A DNA stretch of 64,000 bases from NCBI GenBank assembly GCA_015680685.1, contig MNCI01015910.1, positions 94,617 to 158,616 of the forward strand, written 5' to 3'. This DNA comes from Gnetum montanum. Taxonomy: Eukaryota > Streptophyta > Gnetopsida > Gnetales > Gnetaceae. Below the pieces are notes generated by a model. The model had not been told where the DNA came from, searched no databases, and saw nothing but the letters and a program-made list of their open reading frames with translations. Positions 34,301-49,300 of this stretch are shown here, piece by piece; positions within the stretch are counted from its first letter, which is position 1, and each line of letters starts with the position of its first letter. Made by a program: the position numbers and the translations under genes.

Positions 34301-37300
34301 ATGATATTTGACGTGACATTCTTCTATTTGAGTTGGATTGTTCACATTTACGTTTTTTGAATGTTATAATGGAGTGATCAATGTATCATTTAGTAACACC
34401 CTGCTTTGGGGTAGGGCTTGACCCATGATGTATTTTCATTTTAGGGTTGGGACAGACATGTTCACTTGGGGCTTTCAGGAAGTGGAGCTGAGGGTTGTCC
34501 CTCACTCTTTAACTTACCCTTTTTTATTAAATGGGCTTACATGGGTAGTGCCATGGTAAAGCAAAAAGGGACTAGTCATATCTAAGAGCTTGGTTGTGGG
34601 ATGAGTGATTGCAATCTTGTTCTAAGGGTGAAGGCTGTGCAGTTGGTAGGGTGTCATTCTTTAATCAAAACCTTCCACTAAATGTTCTTCTAAATATTAA
34701 TATTAGACCGAAGGGCTTGCTTAAGCATTTAGAAGAAACACACATGCCTTGCTATGCCGTGCTTGTACCCATGACAGTCACAAGGGCCAAGGATAATTTA
34801 TTAAGTACAAGAAGGAGAGGCTCCATCCCTAGCTATTAGAACCATAGTAAGCATAGGGGTATGTATCAACACTTGTAGATCCTGCTGCAATAATTTCAGT
34901 AATGTTACAATAACAAAGATGAATTAGCACACAGGCTCCTCTAGGCTGTTTATGCTGATCATCTTTCCTTTCTATTGGATCATTGATAGATATGGGTCCT
35001 AGTACTTCAACTTCTTCCACTTTTTAACAAGAAGAGAAGAGAAAATATGGAGCACTTAGCTAAGTCCTTTGGTGGGGATTCAATAGATAAGTAAGCATAG
35101 AAGGGCAACTCAAAGGGTTCAACTTATTTTGTTTTACGTTGGCCAACAATATTGATCTGATTGCTAATATCCATCTTTTTGATCCATTATTTCTTGATTT
35201 GATTAGGATGAGAAGAATGTGCCACTTTCTTCTAAAACAAATGGTGACTCTTTCAATTGAAAGCTAAGGGGGACATTTTTGACTCTCTGCATGCGGAGGG
35301 AAAACTAACTTGTTAGTGCTCAATTCTTCTGCTACCTAAATGATGAGCTTTGGGTGCTGTCTTTTTGTTAGAGGTTTTTGTTGTCACCTTCTAGGTTTTT
35401 GGGGACTACATGGTCATTTTCTTTGTTCACTTGTATAGCTGGATGGGGGATACTGTGTTGCCCGTTTACTTTCTCATTCATTTTATTTAGCTCTAGTTTT
35501 AGTTTTGTTGTTAGGGGTTCCTCCCCCACCTTTTGTTCTGCTTGGAGGTTTTGGCTAAGTCACTTTTTTTTTTTGTACTTTATATTTTCTGGTAGATAAA
35601 TATACATATAAACCTTTTCTCAAAAAAGGAAAAAAATGAAAAAGAAAAGAAAAAACTAACTTTCTTTTGTTGAGGTCCACTGATCTAGGATTCATGTGGT
35701 TCATAGGGCTTCTCTCAAAAACATTGATTCCTCTAACGATGGGGGTGTTGGCAGGTATGAAAAGGATTGCTTGTTTTGTTAAGATTTACCTTTTCATGAA
35801 TGAAATTGTATGCTGTGTAGTGCAACATTATAATACATAATAACAAATTACTCATATGATTTCCTTAAATGTGCTATGGTAAATTTCTGAGTATGAATTT
35901 CCCTATGTGTAAGGTATTCATTCCTAAATCATTTTAACTAGGCTGTTGCCCATAACCATTCATTATCATAAATAAAAGTTGTTCTTCTAGGCATTGTTTT
36001 GCTTGCCTACTCTCCAATGTAACCATTAACAAAGTACTATACTACTATGTTGCTCCTCTCTTGCTCTTTTGGAATGCCATTTTGGTCAACATAGTTTCTT
36101 GCTTCAACAAGAGTGACCACATGTTATTAACAGATGATCTTTAAGCAACTCCTCTCACTTGGCTTAATAGACAATGTGGATATTAGGTTTAGGCATCCTT
36201 TGTCTCAACCCCGATCTTTGACACGGAAGGCAACCTATGATGTGTTTTTAAATAGCCACTTGCCATGGGATAGGAATACTAGAAGGCTTACTAATCTTTC
36301 CAATTCTCATGCATACATACATGTTCTTAATGGATCAAGAGACCCAAGCCACGATTTAAGACATCTTCTATGTTCAATTGATATGTTGACTTTTGATTGT
36401 CTTGAACAAACCCACCTTTGTTAAGGCAACATAAGATATATCTACAAAGCTTTTTGATACTCTCACGCCTGTAGGCATTTCTTGCTACTTGGCTATGGTA
36501 CTTTCGGACTTTCCCTTTCTTTGTTGGAGTACGAGGGTTACAATCACCTAAGGAGGATTTATATGTACTACTTTGTAGGACCCTTAATAACCACCCTTTA
36601 AAATTCAATATAATTTTTTTCTTTAGTTCTTGTAAAACATGGGGCCATACTTACACTAGCACCTAATAAGGATGTGAATCCTATAATGATGGGTTGATTA
36701 CAAGGCCTATGTACCTCCTTTCCTCATTAGACATAACAAGTTGTTGATGAGATGAGACCTTACCACTCTCATAGTCTTAAGGATTGATGTATCAATTGCA
36801 TGTTGTCTATCTTTAATAGTACTATAGGGACTAGCATAGCCAAGAGTGATAGCTAACACTTCCCATCACTTAGGAAGCTAAAAAACATCAAACATTTGTG
36901 TGATTCACTTGTTTTAAGTTTCATTTTACAAGCAACACCAATGGATGTGGTTGGATGTACTCCTAATCCTTCACTATGTTTCTGCAAAACAAGATCATTT
37001 AATCTATAGTAGGCTTCAAACAGTGATTGAGACTAAAAAATGCATAGGCTTCAGCAACTTTGCCCATGCATTGTGGCATTGCATTCCCACATTGAGGGCC
37101 ATTCAACTTGAAGAATCCTGTCACCATCTGGCTGTGAGTTGGGTTCTCTTCGGGTTCTAAACTACATAAACAAGGCTTGGCTCAATTGTCATTTTTGGAC
37201 TACACCTTGATATATCCCCAAGATAGGTGACCGGGGATTATATGTGAGATGAGTACACACTTATGAATGGTGCTTGTATCATTAAAAACCTTTAGGTATT

Positions 37301-40300
37301 ATGCAACTCAGCCCCCTTGGGTCCAATGGCATAGGATAAGTAAGCCGAAGTAAGCATGTATACAAGTAGGGCTGGATAGTGGTGTTTATCTCCGCATCCA
37401 AGGCAGGGTGTATGCAAAATAAATAAATAATGTAACCCATCCATTCAAGGTATGGGGATGAATATATTATTATTAAAATAATTAGTTAATGATCCCTAAA
37501 AATACGACATATTTCATACAATGCACACTAATCAAATGCATCATCCACTTAATTGCTACTTGTGAGTTTAGGTAACTTCCTTAACTTAGGGCCTAGAAGG
37601 CTTCTAATCATAATTCATGTAGGTTCATTTTATGGAAAGCAAATAAACATACATAATCACATGTATATTTTCTTTCTTTTCTTTGCACAAATAAAAGAAT
37701 ATAATTGTTGATAAACAATGGGGGTTAACATGCTGAAATAAGAATAAATAAATAATGTTTTACTTTGCTTGAAAAGAAAATCTAACTATGATAACATGTA
37801 TAAAACATTTATTATGTAATAAAAGACATATTCTAAGGAGACTTCAAGACTTCCAAGATCCAATATCTTTATCATACAATTGAAAGAAAGAAACTGTGCA
37901 TCTCAAGTAGATTTTAGATGCCATTTCAGAAACTAGGGTACACATCAAACAATGGAGAGTTGCAACACAGAGGTTTGTTTATCTTTTATATCAAAGAAAT
38001 AGGTTGTTACTACCTCACACCTCTGATCTTAGATGAGTTTTCATGTGTGATTGAGCACTATGGTCACATGTACAAATGTGGGGTACTACATGCTCTGATT
38101 GATTAAATTTTTGCATGACTAACAATGAGGTATACCAATTTAAACTTTAGATGACTTAGTGTGGAAATTCTCTCTAGGAAAAGACTTGTTTGATGAAAGA
38201 GAGGGCTTTGGTGGAAGCAAGATGGAAGTGATCACTTACATCTTAAATCAATTGTTGTGTAGCCACACAGTATGGTCATTGAGAATCAAGACAAAATGGT
38301 AAACCTTGCCATCATTTAAATGAAATTCTTGGATTGGCCCAACAACATATCAAGACTTTTGACAAAATGAGTCTGGAAGGCATCAGACTTCAAGGACTTT
38401 TTTGTAGACAATATGGTTACAACCTCCATAGGAATCTAAAACCTAAATACCTTATAAGGGAAATGATTGTGGTACAAATAGAAGAGTTATATGTGAGACA
38501 CTAGAAAAGATTACCTTCTAGTCGATGGAAAAATGTATGGATACATAGAAGATAGGATACAAAAAAGAGGATATCACCTAGTTATTCATGCTTCAAGAAG
38601 ACATCACCTAACTATGCTTTGAACGTGAAGCTTCATTCCTAGAATATCTTATCTTTATTAAGAAGACTTATTATCCATTCCTTTGCCTTTGTGACATAAG
38701 AAACAAGTTCCAACCTTGGGTGGGTGGGCCTCACCTAGCTACAATGTCACAAAAGTGGTGATCCTTGAACCCTAGTGGTGCAATGTTGTTTTTGGTTACT
38801 TGGAATGCCATTGTGTGCTAACAGGGCTTTGGCTAGGCTTATTATTCCTCATTCAATTGGCAAGACAATGACCTTAAGGGTGGCATAGATCCTAAAGTAG
38901 TGCATGATCCACATGGGATGCTATCTTGATATAACATGTGGGTTCATTCATTGCGAAGGTAGCATTTCTTATCTATTTGCCTATTCCATTCCTTGCTTTG
39001 ATCATTATATATTGATTTTGGATCATTCCTCGCTTTGAAAAAGTACCTTCCTTTGAAATCTGTACACTCGAATCCAACTTTATTTCTTTCATATAGCACA
39101 TCACTGCTCCAGTGTCCCCTCACCCTTTATATCTCATATCATATAACACTTATTCCTGTTTGCCCCCCTCAACCAGTAGTGCTATTGTGGCTGTGTTTGG
39201 GGTGTTGCCCTAGTCATAGTGACTCCATGTTAGAGTAGCCCAATGTGTATGCCTATGTGTTAATTTGTTGGCCAATCATCAAGATCAAGGATGTGTAATA
39301 GGTTGCTTAAGGTATTGCTTTATGACAGTGTAGCTCTTTTCCCTATGGTAGAAGGCCTTGGCTTTGCTGCTTTTATTGCATTCTTGCAATAACATTGAAT
39401 GCCTTTATAGTGTTTTTAAATGGGAGGAGCATTCTCCTCCTCTCTATGGACAAACACTTCTTCTTTCTTTCCAAAGTATTCTCTTTTTGAATAGTTTCTT
39501 ACATAATAGCTTTTAAGTCTATACAAAATTTCAGATGACACCAGGAAGCTTATTCTTTGTTCAGAATCAAAATTCTTGTGTCTTTCTTTCTTGCGTTTTT
39601 TCAGAACCAAAAAGGTATGATTGACAAACCATGGGGTATTGTAAACAGCTGCATGCATCTATTCCTCTATCTTATAATAAAATAAAAGATCCTTTGTGAA
39701 ATTAATAATTGCCTCGTTTTAACACCCCAACTTATGTAATTTTCTTCTATACATTGCTTCAAGAGCAGTGGAGAAGGGGCTCTTGCACCAAAATAAGTAG
39801 TAGGAATATATTTTTGAAAATGCTTGCATGTCTTAAGAACATTATCAGAAATTGTGATGAGGGTTATTTGAAGAAACCCTTGGTTCTTGAGTATTAGCCG
39901 AAGAGCAAACTCATTTTGCCACTGCTTCCCAATTTTCTCTGGACATGACACTTTGACGGAATTACCTTTGCACCTTTTGTACATTTTAAACCTACAATAG
40001 GAAGCTCACTTTTGTTTCTTAAGAGAATTGTCAGCTATTGAAGGTTGAAAGAGATTGACTCATAGAATGAGAGTTTGATTACCAGGAATGTGATTTGTCA
40101 GCCGTGGGATGAAGGTTGTTGGGGATTAAAACATTTGGTGGCTTTAATATTGTTTTATTGGGCAGGCTTGCATTAAACAAGAAGTGAACCTTCTGTTATG
40201 GTTATGAGGTAGAAACATATGTACGGTTTAGTGTATTACTCTTCTGAACAGTTAACTTCATCGCCTTTTTTAGCAATTTCATACAAATCTCCAGCAATTT

Positions 40301-43300
40301 CACTATACTTTAATTCATTTTAGCAGATTCTTTAAACCAATGACTTCATGAATTTATTGGGAGAAAGTTGATGTTTTAATGTGTCGATTTGCTAGACAAA
40401 CAAAAATTGGATGAACAGTTGACAGTTGTGATATGAAAGGGGAAACTGATTTTCTTGAGAGCAAAATTAGTGGGCCTTTTAACGATATTAAATGGTCAAA
40501 TGAGTAGCATAATACTTCAAGAATTGGTGATAGCTAGTAGTTTTATTTGTCTTAAATAGTAGCTTTGCCAGGCTTAGGGGTAATCATTAGTTTCCTTTGA
40601 ACCATATTTCAAGGGGCGGTTGCAGGCTGAATAAGCATGTTCTGCATTCACGGGCTTGAAAACAAGCCAACAATAATTGGGAAACTTAATAATTGTAATT
40701 TTATACTATAATGAAACTGAAACTGAAACTCTTTTTATTACATTCAGAGACCCTTATGATCTATTGGACAGAAGAAATATACCTAGTATGTCTAGTAAAC
40801 ACTTTATCAATAAAGTTACCAAGTTTCCTTGTGCTATATCAAAATGTTCAATTAAACGAGTAGCTATAATTTGCCATTTGTGGTGACTTTGCGCAAGAAC
40901 AGGACATTCTAGGAATATGTGATGCTCATCTTCAATTGCTCTTTGATTGCATAAACAGCATGTTCTTTCTTCTCTTGGAATCTGGATCCATCTTCCTGTT
41001 TCAATTCTAAAATAATGGGATCCCAATCTTGCTTGATTGATTTGACAGCATAGACGATAGGATATAGGAGTAGATAAATAAGCTATATTTTTGTTGATGC
41101 CTCTTCTAATGCTGTCTGGGTAGAGTTGTTTTTTTCTTGTTGGGTTACTCCAGATGTGCATAAGTGCCTTGTTTCTGATCCTGTTATAGAGCTGCCTTTA
41201 TCATAATGTAGAATATCCATCTCAATGTTCCATTTTTTGAGCCAAATCATTCCCTTGTAGAACCACCCTTTCTGTTGTGTAGCCACTAAGACTTTCTTCA
41301 AAAATTTAGTTGTTGTGCTACAGGAGAGACAATGAACATATGCTGCAAATCGAGAAAGAGCTTCTATCTCTCAGGGCATCATATCTACTTCAAGAAGCAG
41401 CAATTCATAATAGTTCATATTCGATTATTTTATTATTTTTATTCATATATTTTCTCAGTTGCTATAAATGTAAACACTAAGTTGTTCCTACGGGATTTTC
41501 TATATTGGTGAATCTTTTCCAAAGAATAGGCCCAAATTTTTGATTGAATGAGTTGCTTTGATTGCTAACACGACCAATATTAGCTTTATGACCATTGGGA
41601 TGGTGTCCTTGGAAATTACCGTCCACTGCAGTATCTTTTCTAAGCATTTGGTGATTTGTCTGGAGAGAGAGACAGAGGGAATCATCAGTTCGGTTAGGGA
41701 ATCGTTAGCTCTTCCTAATAGTCTTGCATAACCGTTGAAGCTAATTTTCAGGCAATGAAAGCCTGTTTAAAGTGATTTTTTTGTAGTGTTTTTCTTTTGT
41801 AACTCGTTGCTGCTTTTTGTGTTGAAGATTTTATACTTATGCTTTATTTTAAATCCTGACTTTCTTACAAAATTTCACTTGTTGCACATTTTTTGCATTG
41901 CAATTACCAGTACATGAATCTGTAGAATAATAAATGTGTTCTAATTTTAAAATAGAACCTTCTAGATTTCATTTGTATCTTGCTCAAACAGTTTCCAACT
42001 CTCTACTACATTTCAGTTATATGCATTGAGGACTTAGGCTCTTCTCAGACTTGCATGGTTTTGTTTCCATTAATGCTAGCAGTGTTTCTTTTTCTCAACT
42101 TTAATAATTTCTCCTCTTTTCTTTTTTCAGAACAATTATTTAGAATTACAGTTTGATAATTTACCTTATTGGAATGCATTTCCTGTACCTGAAGACATCA
42201 CAGTTGTACATGGATGGCAAAATTGCAGCCGTCTTGTTGCTAGAATGGAAGGTGAGGGAAAATTAAGTGCTTCACTGAAGTATTTTTCTGCAGATCAACA
42301 GAAGTTATCACAAGAGATATTAGGCACTCCTGACATGGTATTTTTGTCTTGCTTTGTTTCTCTTTTTGATTTGTGATCAGCTTCTGTCATTTCTAATAAA
42401 ATAAGCAAGTGTGCCGAATTTCAGGTGATCAAAATCACACAGGAAGTAAAGGTCTGTTCTCCTGTGAAGGTTTATTTTGTAAAAATGCTTAGTATCCGTC
42501 AAACTTTGAGTTTACCTTGGCTTCCTGGAATCTATCAAAATATTGAGCTGACAGCAAGGGGAGGTAAATTCTTGCTTTTGGCTTGAAAGTTGCCTTATCA
42601 TTCTTTTTCAAAGAAAAGTTGAAGTTATTAAACCATCTGCCTGTAGGTTGTGGAGATTCTCTGAACGATTACCACTGGCATTCCTCTGATACTACTGTTT
42701 TGTCTGTAATTTCTCCCGGTGTGTTTCAAGCACGGAGACCGGGCAGATCTGTTATAAGAGTGGTAGCAGTTGTTGACAGGTTAAATTATGAGGAGGTATG
42801 AAAAAAAAAATAGAGTATTCCGAATGGACTGTTGATGATTTTTCCTCACTAAAGGTCTTTTGTCATAAAGCTGTGTATTTAACTGTAGAAAGTTTGTGAG
42901 GTATAGAAGTCTTTGAAGGATGTATGGCTACTAGATATTGTTTCCTTGATTGATATACAAGTAATGACTTGTTTTGCTTTTAGGTTGAACTTGATGTTAG
43001 TGTCCCTTCCTCATTGGCAATGTTGCAAGGCCTACCTGTAGAGGTGGCAGTTGGTTCTCATCTTCCAGCTGCTGTGACTTTGAGAAACGGAAGTGGCAAG
43101 TAGCCTCTAATTCTTATTTTTAGCCACCGTCTGCAGCCACAGGATCTGCCACTGATTATTATAATGTTTGCACATATTTGACTTTTGCAGGTCATCATTA
43201 TTCAAGATGCGATGCTTTCAATTCATTTATTCAGTGGCAAATCTTTGGAGCAGCACATACTTTTGATATTGTAAACAATACCAGCTGGGGCTCCTTACTG

Positions 43301-46300
43301 TCTTTGATGGACTCTAGTGTTGCTTCCCCTGTATGTGCATGGACTTCTTTGTATGCTACCCAGGCTGGGAAAGCATCTGTATATGCACAGTTTTCTGGTT
43401 TTGGCAAGGACTATTATGCTGATTTAGGAGTCCCAGTTGCATTGAAAGTATCATGGAGTGTGGCTACATATGCACCATTGGTTATACAACAAGTTGGAGA
43501 TGGCAATTCTTTTGGAGGATACCAATGTGATTTGGATACAAAGGAATGGCACTCAGTTAATGCAAAAGAAAGCTATTGTTATAATTTGACGGCTTTAATA
43601 CTTTCTCCAGGAAGTGGAACTAAAATATTGTTCTTGGGAGGACCTGAACGTTGGCGACAAGGGGTTGATTTCATTGATACACATGATATAATTTCTGCAG
43701 ATTTTCATTCTCTTCCTAAAGAAAGTATTCTTATTAAACAGCTAACAGATGGTGGAGGACGGTTGTCTCGGATTTCATGCCTTTCCATGGGAAAATATGT
43801 AAGAACAAAATTCCGACATTTATATTTTATGCTGCTTTTTTTTGGCTATCTCATCTCATTTATCCTCAATGAAACGTTTAATTTTTCCATGGCTATAAAA
43901 GACTGTCACATTTAAGCGTGGAAACCTGATAGGAGAAGATCATCCATTGCCTGCTATCTCAGAGGTCAATCTAACAGTTATATGTGGCTTTCCATCCTTT
44001 ATTAGACTGATTGCTGATGAGCCTGGTGAGTAAATTATTCAGTAAATTTGATTTATTTTGCCATGAGGAATTTGATTCTTACGTTCTTTTATTGTTACTG
44101 TGGTTGCCACTTTTAAATGCATCCTTGTTTTTTTTTTAAATAAATAATAAATCTGACTAAGATTTTGTTCTTTTGGGATGTATGTATATGTATAGGAAAT
44201 ACATTGCCTCTCATAAGAGCAGCATTCCAGGCTGAATATTCAGAGAACCATGTTCGTAGTCAACCAGTAACTGTGACTAATGGACGTGTAGTTCGTATAG
44301 CAGCTGTTGCCCTTCATGATTCTGGGGAACCTTTTGCCAATGCGTCCTCATTGCTGTTGAATTGGACGCTTCACAAGTGTGATGGAATGGCATATTGGGT
44401 TTTGACGCAGAAAGATGGGAAAAAGGCAAATGTTGATTCATGGGAGAGTTTTCTGGTTCTTCACAATACATCAGGGCAGGTTGAAGTCAACACCAATGTG
44501 TTTTTTGTTTCTCATGTTTAGCATAGATAATTGTGATTATTTTGGTAAGAATTTTAATCATTCTATCTTTATGTGTCAACGTGAATTTTGTCATTTCACA
44601 TGAGGCAGTTTCATTAGTGATTATCATTTGCCTGTCCTATCGTTGATTGAAAATGTTATTTATTTTGCATTTTTGAGACCCCATTTTTGTGTACATGTCA
44701 CTACGATATCATGTTCAAATTGTGTTACTTGCTTCTTGAGATCACAGGTTCAATTCCAACAGTTTATATTAATATACAAGGAAATTCTCCAAAGAACCCC
44801 TTACACCCTAGTTACCTTATCAATAAGGTGTATCTTGCTGGTATGCCTTGTAATCTGCACCCTATAAGTCTCAGGTTCAACAGCTGAAGGTTATACTGAA
44901 GTTTAATTAACTTGTATTAAAAAAATATATTTTTAAAAAATGCATGTAACAAATAGATACAAATACAGGGACTCCATAAACACTATCCTTATCTGTAATA
45001 AATATGGCAGATGAATTTGTACACTGCTGACTTCACTTCACTTCTTTTGACATTAATGAGTTCTCTTTGCGTACAACGAGATATCTTGTTCTTGCATTCA
45101 GGTTTTAAAATGGCTTCTGTGGACAACTTTGGGATGTTTAAGAATATAGCCATTGATGTTTAGGAATTCAGCCAAGGCTGGGCAGAACACTTTCAAAGTT
45201 GCTCATAGAAACCATTTCAAAATCTGGATGCAAGAAAGACATCCCCGGCCCTGGAAATGGAAAAGAAGCGGAGAGGTGACGGCTGTGCAAATTCACCTAC
45301 CATGGTTAGGAATGATGTTGATGTGACCCTACAGCTACAGTTTGGGTTTCATAATTTTTTTTTAATTTTATGTTGTCTTCTTTGCAAACTATAATCTGAC
45401 ATTCCATTGAAAAGTTAATCATGAAGGTTTATTCCACATTGAAATTCCGGCACTCTCAACACCTGTTTCTTGAGTTGAAGATGATTCTTAGGAAACGATA
45501 GATAAGTAAATACTGACTTAATGTTATGTACTTATTAACATGCTCCAACTTTGACATTAATTGGTAGTGCTTATAAACGAATTTTGTAGGATATTGCAAA
45601 AGATATACCTTATTTTTTATGTGCTTAAAAAATGGTGAAGGATTGCGTGAGAATCTCATTCTGTTTCTGACGAGAAATTTGATGTTATGTAACTGCCATG
45701 TGCTAGTTTTTAATCTGTTGTTATGGCAGCATCTATCAATTCCTACATAGCTACTGAAATCGTTATCATCATGCCAGCTGTTGTTTTGTCACAGCTACAT
45801 TGTTCTGAAATAATCTTATGATGCAGATATGTTTCGGTTTAAGTCCATTAATCCATTTTGACCAAATTATTAAAATATGTATTTTGTATTTATAGTGCAT
45901 TGATTACCATTTCAAAAAATTTCTCCTTTCTGCACTGACAGAAGTTTTGGCTTGTGCATGACTGGTTGGTCTGTTTGAACTATAGTCATTGGCGTTTTGA
46001 CATCTCTGTTCTGTGTAAATGCAAGACAGGACTTGTAATCAATGCATTAATGATCTGCTTGAACATTTGCCTCCGATGACCCCTTAATATGTATATGCTA
46101 ATACAATTCTGTTGTATGTCTTTTTTTCTGCAGTGTATTGTGCGTGCAACTGTCTCTGGACTGGTTTCCGATAAAGCATTTTTGTCCTCTCTGGAAAGTT
46201 CAATAGAGTCTTTGCAGGAAAGCCTTGATCATTCTATCTCTGATGCTGTTCGTTTGCAGGTGATTGCTCACTAATTTCTGTTTTTTTTTTTCAAATTTCA

Positions 46301-49300
46301 AGCTTGTAATGCTTTGAATGATGGCTCCGGGTGATGATCCTTTTTTGATCCTTATACTTTGAACGATACTAAATTTGCTAATCTTGTGTTATTGGATGAT
46401 AAACAATGTTGCAGCTTGTATCATCCATTCATATTGAGCCAGAAATGGCGTTGCTGTTCTACAATCCAGATGCAAAGGTGATTAGGATAAATAGGCATTT
46501 TAATTTTATTTCCTTTAATTCCTGATAGCATGCATTAATATGAAATTGATGTTCAAAAGACCTGTATTTTACTGTTGTTGGTTGCATACATGCATGGTGT
46601 TTAAAGAAAGCAACGTTAATAACCATACATGTTGTATAATTGTAGGCAACATTATCTATTTTCGGAGGCACATCTGCAGTTGAAGCAGCTGTTAATGATA
46701 CTAGTATTGCGTTTCTTACACAAGAACCTTCTAGAACAGGACACATGAATTTGGTTGTAGCAGCGAGAGGACTGGGAGCAGCAGTAATCACAGTTCAGGA
46801 CATCGGACTTGCATCTCCATCATCGGCCTCAGCTTTGGTATAGTTTATTGACATTGTTGTTAACTTATGCTGTTGCATGATTTGATTGATCTATACCTTT
46901 AAAGTTGGGTGGATATGTTTTCTTCCTTGTCTGAGTAATTGTTCTTTAGAACCATGCAATGATAGAAAGCAATGCAAGTGACAAAGTTTGTGCTTGCAAA
47001 CTTGACAAAATGTTGGATAGTCAGGCTTATTGTTTATATTTTTTATTGTGTTCAAAATATGTTTTGAATTATTGAAAGTTTCTTTGTTGTTTGGCCTGAA
47101 GGTTGGCTGTTACATCAGTATTTCTAAAATTATGCTGGGTTTTAATTCTTTTGAATTACAAGCTAGACCATTCAATAAATGATGTTCTAAACCCATTTCT
47201 CATAGATGTGACTTCAGATACACTCTATGCACATACGTTATGACCAGATGATGCCTCCATTGAACCCAGCTTCCTTTGTTTTTTTTTTCTAAAATTTTAG
47301 TAAAATTAATTTTACATATTTGTTGTTTTTATTTTTTTTAATAAACAAAAAAATTTCTTGTTTAATATAAAGTTTGCGGAAGAATTCACACAAAATCAAA
47401 TGGCAAGCAGAAGTAGATTTTTAAAGAAATTTTGGCATATTTTATATGCGTTTCGGATATAATTTCTATTATGTTACAAAATTATGAATGGTTTGAAAAT
47501 ATTATTTTGCATGTTTACATACAAAAACATATCTTGTGTTTTTAACAGCATGTAGCAACATGCAGGTTCACGTCACTGATGTGGAGTGGATAAAATTAGT
47601 GCTGCCCGAGGAGACGAGCATTTTGGTTTTGCTCTTAACTTTATTGTGCATGGCTTGCTTTTTCAGGTTATTTGTTCATGTTTCTTAACTTCAGCAAATG
47701 ATTATAGAACTTTTTGTTTATTTCTTTGGTAGTTGGGATCTGTTAAAGGTGTTGAAGTTGTTGTGGGTACACATCATGGCCACACTTTTGACTCCTCACA
47801 GGTCAAGTTATATTTATTATTTCTACTCTAATAATAATAATCTTCATGAGCCTTTTCATTCTTCTTAATCGCTGATACCAAGGTCTTCATTGTAGATTGC
47901 ATTTATGAATGTACATGTTCATTTAGAAGATGATATATTAGAGCTTGTAAACGAAGATGGCACTCCAATGTCTCCAGACACTAAAATTGCAGGGCCCAAG
48001 TTTTTTATCCGTGGTGCAAGCATTGGTTTTACCACCACTTTTCATGTAAGGGTTAACAGGCCTCATGCTACCATTGTAACAAGTTTAATTATTAATATTC
48101 AGAGCAATTATTTGCTTGCTTTATTTTTAAAATCTCTTTAACAACTGTGTCGTATTTAATTAGCTCAGTAAATTGAAATGTGAACTTGGTTTGATTGCTT
48201 CAGGTGAGTGCGTGGCAGGCATCTGGCCATCAAATCTTTAGTCAATTTACGAAAGTTGAAGTTTATGGACCTCTACTTGTTCATCCATCTAGTCTCTTCC
48301 TTGTTCCTGGAGCAAAATACACTGTCAGTTCCTTTGTCATTTTGCTTATTAATAATTTTCCATATGTATTTACTGATACATACACAGATTACACTTAATG
48401 GTTACATCACAGCTTAAGGTTGTTTTGTTAATCATTTTTGACGACGGGACATTGGGTTATCAAATATTTGCAAAGTCATTTTTTAACTGACATATGATGC
48501 TTTTAACGTGCACCTTGACTTGTATGTGATACAATGCATGATACTTCAGTGTTTGCTATGCTGCAGCTTACAGTTAATGGAGGTCCTCAAGCAGGTGTTG
48601 TCATTGAGTATTCTAGTGTGAATAATACGATTGCAAAAGTTGATGGGATCTCAGGGAAGGTGCTTGCAATCTCTTCAGGAAACACGGTAAGTAGATAATC
48701 TTGAAGTTCATATTCACATGTTAATACTGGGCGATTGCTTCTATCTTATGTACATGTAAGTCGCTGACAGAGGGTAACACAAGCGTTCCTTCGTTTTAAA
48801 TCAGAGTCTCAGGGCACATGCATACAATGCTGCTGGTGATTTGGTATGTGAGGCAAATGGGTTTATCCATGTTGGAATTCCATCATCAATGAATTTGAAT
48901 TTGGGGAATGTCCAACTTGGTGTAGGGCGGGAGCTGTCTGTATTTCCCATATCTTCAGAGGTTTGATTTTAAGATTTCCTTTCTATCTTTTTCTCAGAAT
49001 TAAATTTTTAGAACTATAGAGAAAAAATTACTCCCTGAAAAAAGTCTTCTACTGTTGTTTGGGTAGCTTTTGCTTGTTATGTTTTTAATTTTCTAACATA
49101 GACATTTTATGGTGTGTAACTGTATTTCAGGGAGATTTGTTTTCATTTTATGAGCTGTGTAGTGACTATCAGTGGAATATAGAAGATGAACAGGTTATTA
49201 TTGTGTTCTCTTCAAAAGAGTTTAAATTTTTTGGTTATTTTATTATTGATGGAGTTATTTCTGATCTTTTAAAAAATTTCCCCTTTTTAAGGTGCTTCAA

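Noticed and set aside
37430-38092. Possible solo LTR in intron 5 (starts TGTAACCC, ends GGGGTACTACA).
   Set aside because: Flanking 5-mers do not match and there is no second copy, so it could be chance.
44740-44890. Two GGTTCAA words (B-box-like) and an open frame in NUP210 intron 12.
   Set aside because: No A box at the right distance, and the frame has no resemblance to gp210 and breaks the exon joining.
47538-47565. Upstream AG as the acceptor of NUP210 exon 16.
   Set aside because: It adds an in-frame stop. The AG at 47564-47565 keeps the frame and the conserved VTDVEWIK motif.
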